A DNA stretch of 64,000 bases. It comes from Streptomyces sp. AP-93. Its GTDB lineage: Bacteria > Actinomycetota > Actinomycetes > Streptomycetales > Streptomycetaceae. The stretch spans positions 151,849 through 215,848 of the forward strand of contig NZ_JALGBX010000017.1 of the NCBI RefSeq assembly GCF_022808175.1, given 5' to 3'. Below are positions 33,598 through 42,276 of this stretch, in pieces. Each line of letters starts with the position of its first letter. Position 1 is the first letter of the stretch. Both the position numbers and the translations under genes were made by a program. The notes beneath the pieces are model-generated. The model made no database searches and had not been told where the DNA came from. It worked only from the letters and a program-made list of their open reading frames with translations.

Positions 33598-35249
33598 GCG
33601 CCCCGCTGTACGTGGCGGTCGCCGGGGCGGCCACGGCGGGTACGACCACCGCCGCCGGCGCCTCCGAGCACCGCCCGCTGATCATCACCCTGTTCGGGCT
33701 GTTCGTCGTCGCCACCCTGGCCATCACGGTCTGGGCCGGACGCCAGACCAAGGACGCCGCCGACTTCTATGCGGGCGGCCGCCAGTTCACCGGATTCCAG
33801 AACGGCCTGGCCATCTCCGGCGACTACATGTCCGCCGCGTCCTTCCTCGGCATCGCCGGAGCCATCGCGCTCTTCGGCTACGACGGCTTCCTCTACTCCA
33901 TCGGCTTCCTCGTCGCCTGGCTGGTCGCGCTGCTCCTCGTCGCCGAGCCGCTGCGCAACTCCGGCCGCTACACGATGGGCGACGTGCTCGCGTACCGGAT
34001 GCGCCAGCGCCCCGTACGGACCGCCGCCGGCACCTCCACCATCGTGGTCTCGATCTTCTACCTGCTCGCCCAGATGGCCGGCGCCGGCGTGCTCGTCTCG
34101 CTGCTCCTCGGCATCACCAGCGACTTCGGCAAGGTCGTGATCGTCTCGCTGGTCGGCATCCTGATGATCCTCTACGTCACCATCGGCGGGATGAAGGGCA
34201 CCACCTGGGTGCAGATGATCAAGGCCGTGCTGCTGATCGCGGGCACGCTGCTGATCACCTTCCTGGTGCTGTGGAAGTTCAACTTCAACATCTCGGACCT
34301 GCTGGGCAAGGCCGCCGACAACAGCGGGCAGGGCGTGAAGTTCCTGGAGCCCGGCCTGAAGTACGGCAAGGACTCGCTCTCGAAGCTGGACTTCCTCTCG
34401 CTGGGCCTCGCCCTGGTCCTGGGCACCGCCGGCCTGCCGCACATCCTGATCCGCTTCTACACGGTCCCCACGGCCAAGGCCGCCCGTAAGTCCGTCAACT
34501 GGGCCATCGGCATCATCGGCGCCTTCTACCTGATGACGATCGTCCTCGGCTTCGGCGCCGCGGCCCTGCTCGAGCGGGCCGACATCATCGCCTCCAACAA
34601 GGCCGGCACCACCGCGGCCCCGCTGCTCGCCCAGGAGATCGGCGGCGGTCCGGGCTCCACCGGCGGCGCCGTCCTGCTCGCCGTGATCTCGGCGGTGGCC
34701 TTCGCCACGATCCTCGCGGTCGTCGCGGGCCTGACCCTGGCCTCCTCCTCGTCCTTCGCCCACGACATCTACGTGAACGTGATCCGCAAGGGCAAGGCCA
34801 CCGAGAAGGAAGAGGTACGGGCGGCCCGCTGGTCCACCGTGGTCATCGGAGCCGTGGCCATCGGTCTCGGCGCCCTGGCCCGCGACCTCAACGTGGCCGG
34901 TCTCGTCGCCCTCGCCTTCGCGGTCGCCGCCTCCGCCAACCTGCCGACGATCCTCTACAGCCTCTTCTGGAAGCGCTTCACCACCCAGGGCGCCCTGTGG
35001 TCCATCTACGGCGGCCTGGTCTCCTCGGTCGTCCTGGTGCTCTTCTCCCCGGTCGTCTCGGGCAAGCCCACCTCGATGTTCAAGGGCGCCGACTTCTACT
35101 GGTTCCCCCTGGAGAACCCCGGCATCATCTCCATCCCGCTCGGCTTCCTGCTCGGGTGGCTGGGAACCGTCCTCTCCAAGGAGAAGGCCGACCCGCAGAA
35201 GTTCGCCGAGCTCGAAGTCCGGTCGCTCACCGGCACCGGCGCGCACTGA
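33594..35249 (+). CDS. actP: Cation/acetate symporter, sodium:solute symporter family
   Basis: A 551-residue permease with about 13 membrane helices. It has family segments DAADFYAGGRQFTGFQNGLAISGDYMSAASFLG, VTIGGMKGTTWVQMIKA and FATILAVVAGLTLASSSSFAHDIYVN. Similarity to ActP and the DUF485 partner gene immediately upstream point to uptake of acetate or another short monocarboxylate with Na+ or H+. A strong terminator follows 36 nt after the stop codon. Confidence 0.9.
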   Translation: MSAPLYVAVAGAATAGTTTAAGASEHRPLIITLFGLFVVATLAITVWAGRQTKDAADFYAGGRQFTGFQNGLAISGDYMSAASFLGIAGAIALFGYDGFLYSIGFLVAWLVALLLVAEPLRNSGRYTMGDVLAYRMRQRPVRTAAGTSTIVVSIFYLLAQMAGAGVLVSLLLGITSDFGKVVIVSLVGILMILYVTIGGMKGTTWVQMIKAVLLIAGTLLITFLVLWKFNFNISDLLGKAADNSGQGVKFLEPGLKYGKDSLSKLDFLSLGLALVLGTAGLPHILIRFYTVPTAKAARKSVNWAIGIIGAFYLMTIVLGFGAAALLERADIIASNKAGTTAAPLLAQEIGGGPGSTGGAVLLAVISAVAFATILAVVAGLTLASSSSFAHDIYVNVIRKGKATEKEEVRAARWSTVVIGAVAIGLGALARDLNVAGLVALAFAVAASANLPTILYSLFWKRFTTQGALWSIYGGLVSSVVLVLFSPVVSGKPTSMFKGADFYWFPLENPGIISIPLGFLLGWLGTVLSKEKADPQKFAELEVRSLTGTGAH

Positions 35250-35285
35250 CGGCCTGCGCCTCACCGGATTGCTCCGAACACCCAG

Positions 35286-35321
35286 CGTGGCCGTGTCGTA
35301 TTTCCCTACGACACGGCCACG
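35286..35321 (+). terminator. Hairpin terminator after actP
   Basis: CGTGGCCGTGTCGTA (35286-35300) and TACGACACGGCCACG (35307-35321) form a perfect 15-bp stem with the 6-nt loop TTTCCC. Confidence 0.88.
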
Positions 35322-35445
35322 CCCCGTCTCGTTCATTCGGGCACCCCTACATGTCACGGGGTTCGCGTAGGCTCATCGGTAGCGCTCGTACTCTCATCCG
35401 CTACGGCGCAAACCTCTACAAACCGGACAGGGGAGGGGGCTCACA

Positions 35446-36435
35446 GTGCTTCTCGACACTTACGGCCGCGTGGCCACTGACCTGCGTGTCTCGCTCACCG
35501 ACCGGTGCAATCTGCGCTGTACGTACTGCATGCCCGAGGAGGGTCTGCAGTGGCTCGGCAAATCGGATCTGCTCAGTGACGACGAGATCGTCCGGCTGAT
35601 CCGCATCGCGGTCACCCAGCTCGGCATCAAGGAAGTCCGCTTCACGGGCGGCGAGCCGCTGCTGCGCCCCGGCCTCGTCGGGATCGTCGAGCAGTGCGCG
35701 GCCCTGGAGCCCCGCCCCAAGATGTCGCTGACCACCAACGGCATCGGCCTCAAGCGCACCGCGCAGGCCCTCAAGGCCGCCGGCCTGAACCGGGTGAACG
35801 TTTCCCTGGACACGCTGCGCCCCGAGGTCTTCAAGACCCTGACCCGGCGCGACCGCCACAAGGACGTCATCGAGGGCATGGCCGCCGCCCGCGACGCCGG
35901 CCTCACCCCCGTCAAGGTCAACGCGGTCCTGATGCCCGGACTCAACGACGACGAGGCCCCCGACCTGCTGGCCTGGGCCGTGGAGAACGAGTACGAGCTC
36001 CGCTTCATCGAGCAGATGCCGCTCGACGCCCAGCACGGCTGGAAGCGCGACGGCATGATCACCGCCGGTGACATCCTGGAATCCCTGCGCACCCGCTTCA
36101 CGCTCACCGAGGAAGGCTCCGAGGAGCGCGGCTCCGCCCCGGCCGAGCGCTGGGTCGTCGACGGCGGCACGGCCACCGTCGGCGTCATCGCCTCGGTCAC
36201 CCGCCCGTTCTGCGGCGCCTGCGACCGTACGCGCCTCACGGCCGACGGCCAGATCCGTACGTGCCTCTTCGCCACCGAGGAGTCCGACCTGCGCGCCGCG
36301 CTGCGCTCGGGCGCCCCGGACGAGGAGATCGCGCGCCTGTGGAAGGTGGCGATGTGGGGCAAGAAGGCCGGGTCCGGCCTCGACGACCCGACCTTCCTGC
36401 AGCCCGACCGCCCGATGTCGGCGATCGGCGGCTGA
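35446..36435 (+). CDS. moaA: GTP 3',8-cyclase MoaA
   Basis: A 329-residue radical SAM enzyme that starts molybdenum cofactor synthesis by converting GTP to 3',8-cH2GTP. The SAM-cluster motif is DRCNLRCTYCMPEEG (CxxxCxxC, residues about 24-31), followed by VRFTGGEPLLRPGL. The C-terminal cluster cysteines are in PFCGACDRTRLTADGQIRTCLF, and the protein ends in the functionally important Gly-Gly. The GTG at 35446 follows GGAGGG. No other moco gene is in the window. Confidence 0.95.
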   Translation: MLLDTYGRVATDLRVSLTDRCNLRCTYCMPEEGLQWLGKSDLLSDDEIVRLIRIAVTQLGIKEVRFTGGEPLLRPGLVGIVEQCAALEPRPKMSLTTNGIGLKRTAQALKAAGLNRVNVSLDTLRPEVFKTLTRRDRHKDVIEGMAAARDAGLTPVKVNAVLMPGLNDDEAPDLLAWAVENEYELRFIEQMPLDAQHGWKRDGMITAGDILESLRTRFTLTEEGSEERGSAPAERWVVDGGTATVGVIASVTRPFCGACDRTRLTADGQIRTCLFATEESDLRAALRSGAPDEEIARLWKVAMWGKKAGSGLDDPTFLQPDRPMSAIGG

Positions 36436-36465
36436 CCTCCGCCGTCGGCGACGGTACAGAGCGAC

Positions 36466-36507
36466 CCCGAGGGCTCGCAGTGGCTACGGCCGCTGCGAGC
36501 CCTCGGG
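36466..36507. terminator. Convergent hairpin overlapping the end of the minus-strand gene
   Basis: CCCGAGGGCTCGCAG (36466-36480) pairs with CTGCGAGCCCTCGGG (36493-36507), a perfect 15-bp stem. The right arm codes for the last residues (PEGSQRP) of the minus-strand gene. Confidence 0.8.
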
Positions 36508-36774
36508 CGCTTCCCACTCGTCGAGCTTCACGACGTCCTTGAGGAAACCGCGGACCCCCAGGAACTGGGACAGGTGCTCGCGGTGCTCCTCGCACGCCAG
36601 CCAGGTCTTGCGGCGCTCGGGCGTGTGCAGCTTCGGGTTGTTCCACGCCAGGACCCAGGCGGCCGCCTCGCGGCAGCCCTTGGCGGAACAGGTGGGTGCG
36701 TCGGCGGACGGGGCGTCGTCGCGGGCCGCGTCGTCGCCGGAAGCGTCGTTCAGAGGTGCGTCTAGGGGAGTCAC
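36484..36774 (-). CDS. Conserved actinobacterial protein with cysteine/histidine metal site
   Basis: A 96-residue protein. Its first 28 residues are acidic and alanine-rich (MTPLDAPLNDASGDDAARDD). Its core has CSAKGCREAAAWVLAWNNPKLHTPERRKTWLACEEHREHLSQFLGVRGFL split as CSAKGC ... HT ... CEEHREHL, a likely zinc site. Homologues are often labelled acetone carboxylase in databases, which I regard as unproven. The GTG at 36774 is 6 nt after TAGGGT, indicating a leaderless transcript. Confidence 0.82.
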   Translation of the reverse strand: MTPLDAPLNDASGDDAARDDAPSADAPTCSAKGCREAAAWVLAWNNPKLHTPERRKTWLACEEHREHLSQFLGVRGFLKDVVKLDEWEAPEGSQRP

Positions 36775-36780
36775 GGCTCA

Positions 36781-36786
36781 ACCCTA
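36781..36786 (-). promoter_or_regulatory. -10 element of the preceding small gene (leaderless)
   Basis: On the minus strand TAGGGT lies 6 nt before the GTG at 36774, with no room for a ribosome-binding site. Confidence 0.4.
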
Positions 36787-36910
36787 AGACGGAATGGCGA
36801 CGCCGAGCAGCCACGGGGGGAGCTGCCCGGCGTCGGTCCGTCGCTCCGACGGGGGATGCGGAGCGCGTAGGCAGTATGTCACGCAGGACCCGGTGCGGTG
36901 CACTGGAACT

Positions 36911-37243
36911 TCATGATTGATCTGAGGTTTTCTTGAGGTTTCCGTCACCCAGGGCGGGGCGCACGGGCTCCGGCATGAAGTGGGACGGCAGGGACGGCGT
37001 CGATTCGCGCCCCGCGTTGGCGATGACCACCGCGATGTACGGCAGCAGCGCCCCCGCGACGAGCGTCACGATGGCGACGGGCCGCTGCACGTTCCACAGG
37101 ACGATCGTCGCGACGACCGACAGGGTTCTGATCAGCATCGAGATCACGTACCGGCGCTGGCGTCCCCGTACGTCCTCGGCGAGGCTCATCCGCGCCCCCG
37201 TGATCCGGAAGACCTCGGACCCGTTCCGCTTCGTCCGCTCCAC
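36911..37243 (-). CDS. DUF3099 membrane protein
   Basis: A 110-residue protein with the DUF3099 opening VFRITGARMSLAEDVRGRQRRYVISM and two membrane helices (LIRTLSVVATIVLWNVQ and VAIVTLVAGALLPYIAVVIANAG), then a polar tail. The GTG at 37243 is chosen because the conserved VFRITGAR block lies 11 residues after it; the ribosome site is weak. Common and uncharacterised in actinobacteria. Confidence 0.8.
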   Translation of the reverse strand: MERTKRNGSEVFRITGARMSLAEDVRGRQRRYVISMLIRTLSVVATIVLWNVQRPVAIVTLVAGALLPYIAVVIANAGRESTPSLPSHFMPEPVRPALGDGNLKKTSDQS

Positions 37244-37421
37244 AACCCACCACCCGATCGATCGCCGGACACTCCCCGGCCCGGACGCCTCCACGGTACG
37301 CCGACCGCCCGGAGCCGGGCGGAGGGGGTGTCCCCCGAATGGCTCCGCCCGAAATGCGCAGTAGGCCGGACGGGTCGAGACTGGGCCCACATGCGCACAA
37401 CGCGCCAGGAGGAGGCTCGAC

Positions 37422-37700
37422 ATGGGTTGGTTGTGGGCGATCATCGTCGGCTTTGTACTGGGACTGATAGCCCGGGCGATCCTGCCGGGCAAGCAGCACC
37501 AGCCCCTTTGGCTGACCACGGTCTTCGGCATCATCGGCGCCGTCCTGGGCAACGCCGTCGCCACGTGGATCGGTGTCAACGAAACACGCGGCATCGACTG
37601 GATCCGGCACTTGCTGCAGCTTGCCGGAGCCGTTGTGGTGGTCGGTCTCGGTGACCTGATCTACGGCTCCTTGCGCGGCGGCAAGAAGCAGACGACCTGA
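37422..37700 (+). CDS. GlsB/YeaQ/YmgE family stress membrane protein
   Basis: A 92-residue protein with three glycine-rich membrane helices: MGWLWAIIVGFVLGLIARAI, WLTTVFGIIGAVLGNAVATW and LLQLAGAVVVVGLGDLIYG. LIARAILPGKQ and GIIGAVLGN match the transglycosylase-associated-protein (YeaQ/YmgE) family, which is linked with general stress. AGGAGG lies 6 nt before the ATG. Confidence 0.88.
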   Translation: MGWLWAIIVGFVLGLIARAILPGKQHQPLWLTTVFGIIGAVLGNAVATWIGVNETRGIDWIRHLLQLAGAVVVVGLGDLIYGSLRGGKKQTT

Positions 37701-37724
37701 GGGCTCCGGCCCATCCACGGCCGA

Positions 37725-37781
37725 GCACGACACAGGGGCCGGCCCGGACAGTGTGTCCGGACCGGCCCCTGCGTCGTGTGC
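37725..37781. terminator. Long bidirectional hairpin terminator
   Basis: An almost perfect 27-bp inverted repeat runs from GCACGACACAGGGGCCGG at 37725 to CCGGCCCCTGCGTCGTGTGC ending at 37781, with the loop near 37751-37754. It separates the convergent YeaQ-like and tyrS genes. Confidence 0.88.
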
Positions 37782-37795
37782 TGCCGAGATGGCGC

Positions 37796-39061
37796 CTAGC
37801 CGGTGACCTCGACCGCCGCCAGGTTCTTCTTGCCGCGGCGCAGCACCAGCCAGCGCCCGTGCAGCAGGTCCTCCTTGGCGGGGACCGCGTCCTCCGAGGC
37901 GACCTTCACGTTGTTCACGTAGGCACCGCCCTCCTTCACGGTCCGGCGCGCGGCCGACTTGCTGGCGACCAGCCCGGTCTCCGCCAGCAGGTCGACGACC
38001 AGGCCCGGCTCGGCCACCTTCGCGTGCGGCAGCTCGGACAGGGCCGCGGCCAGGGTGGCCTCGTCCAGGTCCGCCAGCTCGCCCTGGCCGAACAGCGCCT
38101 TGGACGCCGCGATCACGGCGGCGCACTGGCCGGCGCCGTGCACCAGCGTGGTCAGTTCCTCCGCCAGCGCCCGCTGGGCGGCACGCGCCTGCGGCCGCTC
38201 GGCGGTCTGCGCCTCCAGCGCTTCCAGCTCCTCACGGGTCTGGAAGGACAGGATGCGCATGTAGGTGGAGACGTCCCGGTCGTCCACGTTCAGCCAGAAC
38301 TGGTAGAACGCGTACGGGGTGGTCATCTCCGGGTCGAGCCAGACGGCGCCGCTCTCGGACTTGCCGAACTTGGTGCCGTCGGCCTTGACCATCAGCGGGG
38401 TCGCGATGGCGTGGACGTGCGCGTCCGGCTCCACCCGGTGGATCAGGTCGAGACCGGCCGTCAGGTTGCCCCACTGGTCGGACCCGCCCTGCTGGAGCAC
38501 GCAGCCGTGCCGGCGGTACAGCTCCAGGAAGTCCATGCCCTGGAGCAGCTGGTAGCTGAACTCCGTGTAGCTGATGCCCTGGTCGGACTCCAGCCGCTTG
38601 GCGACCGAGTCCTTCGTCAGCATCTTGTTGACACGGAAGTGCTTGCCGATGTCCCGGAGGAACTCGATGGCGGACATGCCCGCCGTCCAGTCCAGGTTGT
38701 TGACCATGACCGCCGCGTTCTCGCCCTCGAAGGACAGGAACGGCTCGATCTGGGAGCGCAGGCGCGCCACCCAGTTCGCGATGGTCTCCGGGTCGTTCAG
38801 GGTGCGCTCGGCGGTCGGGCGCGGGTCGCCGATCTGACCCGTGGCCCCGCCGACCAGCGCCAGCGGACGGTTGCCCGCCTGCTGGAGCCGGCGCACGGTG
38901 AGGACCTGCACCAGGTGACCCACGTGCAGCGAGGCCGCCGTCGGGTCGAAGCCGCAATAGAACGTGACGGGACCGTCCGCGAACGCCTTGCGCAGCGCTT
39001 CTTCGTCGGTGGACTGGGCGAAGAGCCCGCGCCACTTCAGTTCGTCGACGATGTCCGTCAC
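37796..39061 (-). CDS. tyrS: Tyrosyl-tRNA synthetase
   Basis: A 421-residue class I aminoacyl-tRNA synthetase. The nucleotide-binding signatures are HVGH in PTAASLHVGHLVQ and the KMSKS equivalent KFGKS in GTKFGKSESG. Tyrosine-specific residues are in FYCGFDPTA, TEFSYQLLQGMD and GGSDQWGN. A C-terminal S4 domain follows (VDLLAETGLVASKSAARRTVKEGGAYVNN). The GTG at 39061 has AGGAGA 9 nt before it. A hairpin lies in the gap to the upstream TldE-like gene. Confidence 0.95.
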   Translation of the reverse strand: MTDIVDELKWRGLFAQSTDEEALRKAFADGPVTFYCGFDPTAASLHVGHLVQVLTVRRLQQAGNRPLALVGGATGQIGDPRPTAERTLNDPETIANWVARLRSQIEPFLSFEGENAAVMVNNLDWTAGMSAIEFLRDIGKHFRVNKMLTKDSVAKRLESDQGISYTEFSYQLLQGMDFLELYRRHGCVLQQGGSDQWGNLTAGLDLIHRVEPDAHVHAIATPLMVKADGTKFGKSESGAVWLDPEMTTPYAFYQFWLNVDDRDVSTYMRILSFQTREELEALEAQTAERPQARAAQRALAEELTTLVHGAGQCAAVIAASKALFGQGELADLDEATLAAALSELPHAKVAEPGLVVDLLAETGLVASKSAARRTVKEGGAYVNNVKVASEDAVPAKEDLLHGRWLVLRRGKKNLAAVEVTG

Positions 39062-39105
39062 GGTTCTGGGTCTCCTTGAACGAGGTGGAACAGAGAGCTG
39101 GGGGG

Positions 39106-39129
39106 TTCCCCGCCAGTCTAGGCGGGGAA
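39106..39129 (-). terminator. Hairpin between the TldE-like gene and tyrS
   Basis: TTCCCCGCC (39106-39114) and GGCGGGGAA (39121-39129) form a 9-bp stem with a 6-nt loop. It lies 41 nt downstream of the TldE-like stop and 44 nt before the tyrS start. It may end the TldD/TldE transcript or act in the tyrS leader. Confidence 0.55.
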
Positions 39130-39170
39130 GCCCCGCACCTCTCACGCTTTGTTGATCAGATGCGGTCCGA

Positions 39171-40571
39171 TCAGACGCCCTGGCTGACCGAGCTCATGTT
39201 GAAGTCCGGGATGCGCAGCGCCGGCATCGAGGCCCTGGTGAACCAGTCGCCCCATTCGCGCGGCAGGGTCTTCTCCGTCCGGCCGGCCTCCGAGGCCCGC
39301 GACAGCAGGTCCACGGGGGACTCGTTGAACCGGAAGTTGTTGACCTCGCCGACGACCTGGCCGTCCTCCACCAGGTAGACGCCGTCGCGGGTCAGCCCGG
39401 TGAGCAGCAGCGTCGCCGGGTCCACCTCGCGGATGTACCAGAGGCAGGTCAGCAGCAGCCCGCGCTCGGTGGCGGCCACCATCTCCTCCAGGGACTTCTC
39501 GCCGCCCGCGTCCAGGATCAGGTTCCCGAACGAGGGGGAGACCGGCAGGCCGGTCAGCTCGGCGGTGTGCCGGGTCGTGGTCAGCCGGGCCAGCTCGCCG
39601 TCCTTGATCCACTCGGTTGCCGGGACCGGCAGGCCGTTGTCGAAGACGGAGGCGTCGTCGCCGGAGCTGTGCGCGATCACGAACGGCGCGGACTCCAGGC
39701 CCGGCGCGTTCGGGTCGCTGCGCAGGTTCAGCGGCAGCGTGGAGAGCCGCTCGCCGAGCCGGGTGCCGCCGCCGGGCTTGGAGAAGACGGTCCGGCCCTC
39801 CACCGCGTCCCGGGCCGCCGCCGACCACATCTGGTAGATCACCAGGTCGGCCACCGCCGTGGGGGGCAGCAGCGTCTCGTACCGCCCGGCCGGAAGGTCG
39901 ATCTTCCGCTCCGCCCAGCCGAGCCGGACGGCCAGCTCCGCGTCCAGCGCGGTCGGGTCCACGTCCTTGAAGTCCCGGGTCGCGCGGCCGGCCCAGGCCG
40001 AGCGCTGGCGGTCCGGGGACTTGGCGTTGACCTCCAGGGTGCCCTTGGGCTGGTCGTGGCGCAGGCGCAGCCCCGTAGAGGTGCCCACGTACGTGGACAC
40101 CAGCTCGTGGTGGGCGAAGCCGTACAGCTCGCGGCCGCCCGCGCGGGCCCGGGCGAAGGCCTCGCCGAGGGCCGGGGCGAAGTCCGCGAACACCGCCGAG
40201 GAGGTCTCGGCCGGGGCGTCGGCGAAGTCCGGCGAGGACGGGGTGCCGGTGACCAGCGGCCGGGCGTCCTCCGCCGGTCCGGCGCCGCGGGCGGCCGCCT
40301 CGGCGGCCCGGACCAGCGGCTCCAGCTCCGCTGCCGTGACGGCGGAGCGCGAGACGACCCCCGAGGCCGTGCCCTCCTTGCCGTCGACGGTGGCGATGAC
40401 CGTGAGGGTCCGGCCGCGGGTGACCCCGTTGGTGGTCAGGGCGTTGCCCGCCCAGCGCAGGTTCGCGCTCGACTCCTCGTCGGCGATGACGACGCAGCCG
40501 TCGGCGGTGGACAGCTCCAGCGCCCGCTCGACGATCTCGTGGGGCTTGGTGGTGCGACTCGACGAGGTCAT
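39171..40571 (-). CDS. TldE/PmbA-like metalloprotease partner
   Basis: A 466-residue protein of the TldD/PmbA family. It has GYVVI-type opening segments (VVIADEESSANLRWAGNALTTNG), GYAFAHHELVSTYVGTSTGLRLRH-like text (residues about 135-160) and FGNLILDAGGEKSLEEMVAATERGLLLT. It lacks the HExxxH motif, so it should be the non-catalytic TldE partner of the TldD protein encoded immediately upstream, with which it overlaps by 4 nt. TldD/E pairs degrade unfolded peptides and mature some peptide natural products. Confidence 0.9.
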   Translation of the reverse strand: MTSSSRTTKPHEIVERALELSTADGCVVIADEESSANLRWAGNALTTNGVTRGRTLTVIATVDGKEGTASGVVSRSAVTAAELEPLVRAAEAAARGAGPAEDARPLVTGTPSSPDFADAPAETSSAVFADFAPALGEAFARARAGGRELYGFAHHELVSTYVGTSTGLRLRHDQPKGTLEVNAKSPDRQRSAWAGRATRDFKDVDPTALDAELAVRLGWAERKIDLPAGRYETLLPPTAVADLVIYQMWSAAARDAVEGRTVFSKPGGGTRLGERLSTLPLNLRSDPNAPGLESAPFVIAHSSGDDASVFDNGLPVPATEWIKDGELARLTTTRHTAELTGLPVSPSFGNLILDAGGEKSLEEMVAATERGLLLTCLWYIREVDPATLLLTGLTRDGVYLVEDGQVVGEVNNFRFNESPVDLLSRASEAGRTEKTLPREWGDWFTRASMPALRIPDFNMSSVSQGV

Positions 40572-42130
40572 CGTCCGGCCTCCTGCGTGGTGTTCAGGAT
40601 GTTCACGTCGCGGAACAGCGCGGACGGGCAGCCGTGCGAGACCGCGGCGACCTGGCCCGGCTGGGCCTTGCCGCAGTTGAAGGCGCCGCCCAGGACGTAG
40701 GTCTGCGGACCGCCGACCTTCTCCATCGAGCCCCAGAACTCCGTGGTCGTGGCCTGGTAGGCGACGTCGCGGAGCTGTCCGGCGAGCTTCCCGTTCTCGA
40801 TGCGGAAGAAGCGCTGCCCGGTGAACTGGAAGTTGTAGCGCTGCATGTCGATGGACCAGGAGCGGTCGCCGACCACGTAGATCCCGCGTTCCACCCCGCC
40901 GATCAGGTCCTCGGTGGAGAGTCCGCCCGGATCCGGCTGGAGCGAGACGTTCGCCATGCGCTGGACGGGCACGTGCCCGGGGGAGTCGGCGTAGGCGCAG
41001 CCGTTGGAGCGGCCGAGGCCGGTCAGCTTCGCGATCCGCCGGTCCGTCTGATAGCCGGCCAGGGTGCCGTCCTTGACCAGGTCCCAGCTCTGCGCCTCGA
41101 CGCCCTCGTCGTCGTACCCGATGGTCGCCAGCCCGTGCTCGGCGGTCCGGTCGCCCGTCACGTTCATGATCGGGGAGCCGTACGCCAGCTTGCCCAGCTG
41201 GTCGAAGGTGGCGAAGGAGGTCCCGGCGTACGCGGCCTCGTAGCCCAGCGCCCGGTCCAGCTCGGTGGCGTGGCCGATGGACTCGTGGATGGTGAGCCAC
41301 AGGTTCGAGGGGTCCACGACCAGGTCGTAGCGCCCGGCCTGCACGCTCGGCGCCCGCATCTTCTCGGCGAGCAGCCCGGGGATCGCCTCCAGCTCGGCGT
41401 TCCAGTCCCAGCCGGTGCCGGTCAGGTACTCCCAGCCCCGTCCGGCCGGCGGGGCGATGGTCCGCATCGAGTCGAACTCGCCGGTGGCGGCGTTCACGGC
41501 GACGGCGGTGAGCTGCGGGTGGATCCGCACCCGCTGCTGGGTGGTGGAGGTGCCCGCGGTGTCGGCGTAGAACTTGTTCTCGTGGACCGCGAGCAGCGAG
41601 GCGTCCACGTGGGCCACCCCGTCGGCCGCCAGGAGGCGCGCGCTGAAGTCGGCGAGCAGCGCGGCCTTCTCCGTGTCCGGCACCTCGAAGGGGTTCACGT
41701 CGTAGGCGGAGATCCAGGTCTTGTCGGCGTGGACCGGCTCGTCGGCGAGCTCGACCCGCTCGTCCGATCCGGCCGCCTTGATGATCTGGGCGGACAGCTT
41801 CGCCATGGCCACGGCCTGCGAGGCCACCTTGGCGGCGGCGTCCATGGTCAGGTCCACACCGGAGGCGAAGCCCCAGCTGCCTCCGTGCACCACGCGGACC
41901 GCGTAGCCGAGGTCGGTGGTGTCGGACCCGCCGGAGGGCTTGGCGTCGCGCAGCCGCCAGGAGGCGCTGCGGATCCGTTCCAGGCGGAAATCGGCATGAT
42001 CGGCGCCCAGCGCGCGGGCCCGCGCGAGCGCCGCGTCGGCGAGCGCCCGCAAGGGCAGCGCGGTGAAGGCCGCGTCGATGGAATGGGGCACGGAGGTCCT
42101 CCCGGGGGTCTGGGCAGCTGACTCGATCAT
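40568..42130 (-). CDS. tldD: TldD family metallopeptidase
   Basis: A 520-residue zinc peptidase subunit. The metal motif HExxxH is in LWLTIHESIGHATELDRALG (residues about 283-289), with the later cysteine-containing block VLGGAFNCGKAQPGQVAAVSHGCP near the C-terminus, as in TldD. The N-terminal domain (ALARARALGADHADFRLER) matches PmbA_TldD. It forms a heterodimer with the product of the next gene. The ATG at 42130 faces fabG across a 146-nt gap. Confidence 0.92.
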   Translation of the reverse strand: MIESAAQTPGRTSVPHSIDAAFTALPLRALADAALARARALGADHADFRLERIRSASWRLRDAKPSGGSDTTDLGYAVRVVHGGSWGFASGVDLTMDAAAKVASQAVAMAKLSAQIIKAAGSDERVELADEPVHADKTWISAYDVNPFEVPDTEKAALLADFSARLLAADGVAHVDASLLAVHENKFYADTAGTSTTQQRVRIHPQLTAVAVNAATGEFDSMRTIAPPAGRGWEYLTGTGWDWNAELEAIPGLLAEKMRAPSVQAGRYDLVVDPSNLWLTIHESIGHATELDRALGYEAAYAGTSFATFDQLGKLAYGSPIMNVTGDRTAEHGLATIGYDDEGVEAQSWDLVKDGTLAGYQTDRRIAKLTGLGRSNGCAYADSPGHVPVQRMANVSLQPDPGGLSTEDLIGGVERGIYVVGDRSWSIDMQRYNFQFTGQRFFRIENGKLAGQLRDVAYQATTTEFWGSMEKVGGPQTYVLGGAFNCGKAQPGQVAAVSHGCPSALFRDVNILNTTQEAGR

Positions 42131-42151
42131 GTCGCGTCGGGGCTTGCCGTG

Positions 42152-42169
42152 CCTACATCTTTCTGTAGG
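42152..42169. promoter_or_regulatory. Inverted repeat CCTACA-N6-TGTAGG between tldD and fabG
   Basis: CCTACA (42152-42157) and TGTAGG (42164-42169) are perfectly inverted around TCTTTC. It lies 22 nt upstream of tldD and 108 nt upstream of fabG, in a divergent promoter region. It could be a regulator site; which gene it serves is unknown. Confidence 0.45.
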
Positions 42170-42276
42170 GACTCGACAGAGCCCGCACCGAGGCCCTGTC
42201 GGAGCCGGATTCTCCGGATGGGGGAGTTGACCTATAGGTTTTTGGTATTCAGACCGCTAGTCGAAAGGGTGATCCG

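Noticed and set aside
39062..39170. T-box riboswitch before tyrS
   Set aside because: No T-box core sequence (TGGNACCGCG type) and the leader is too short.
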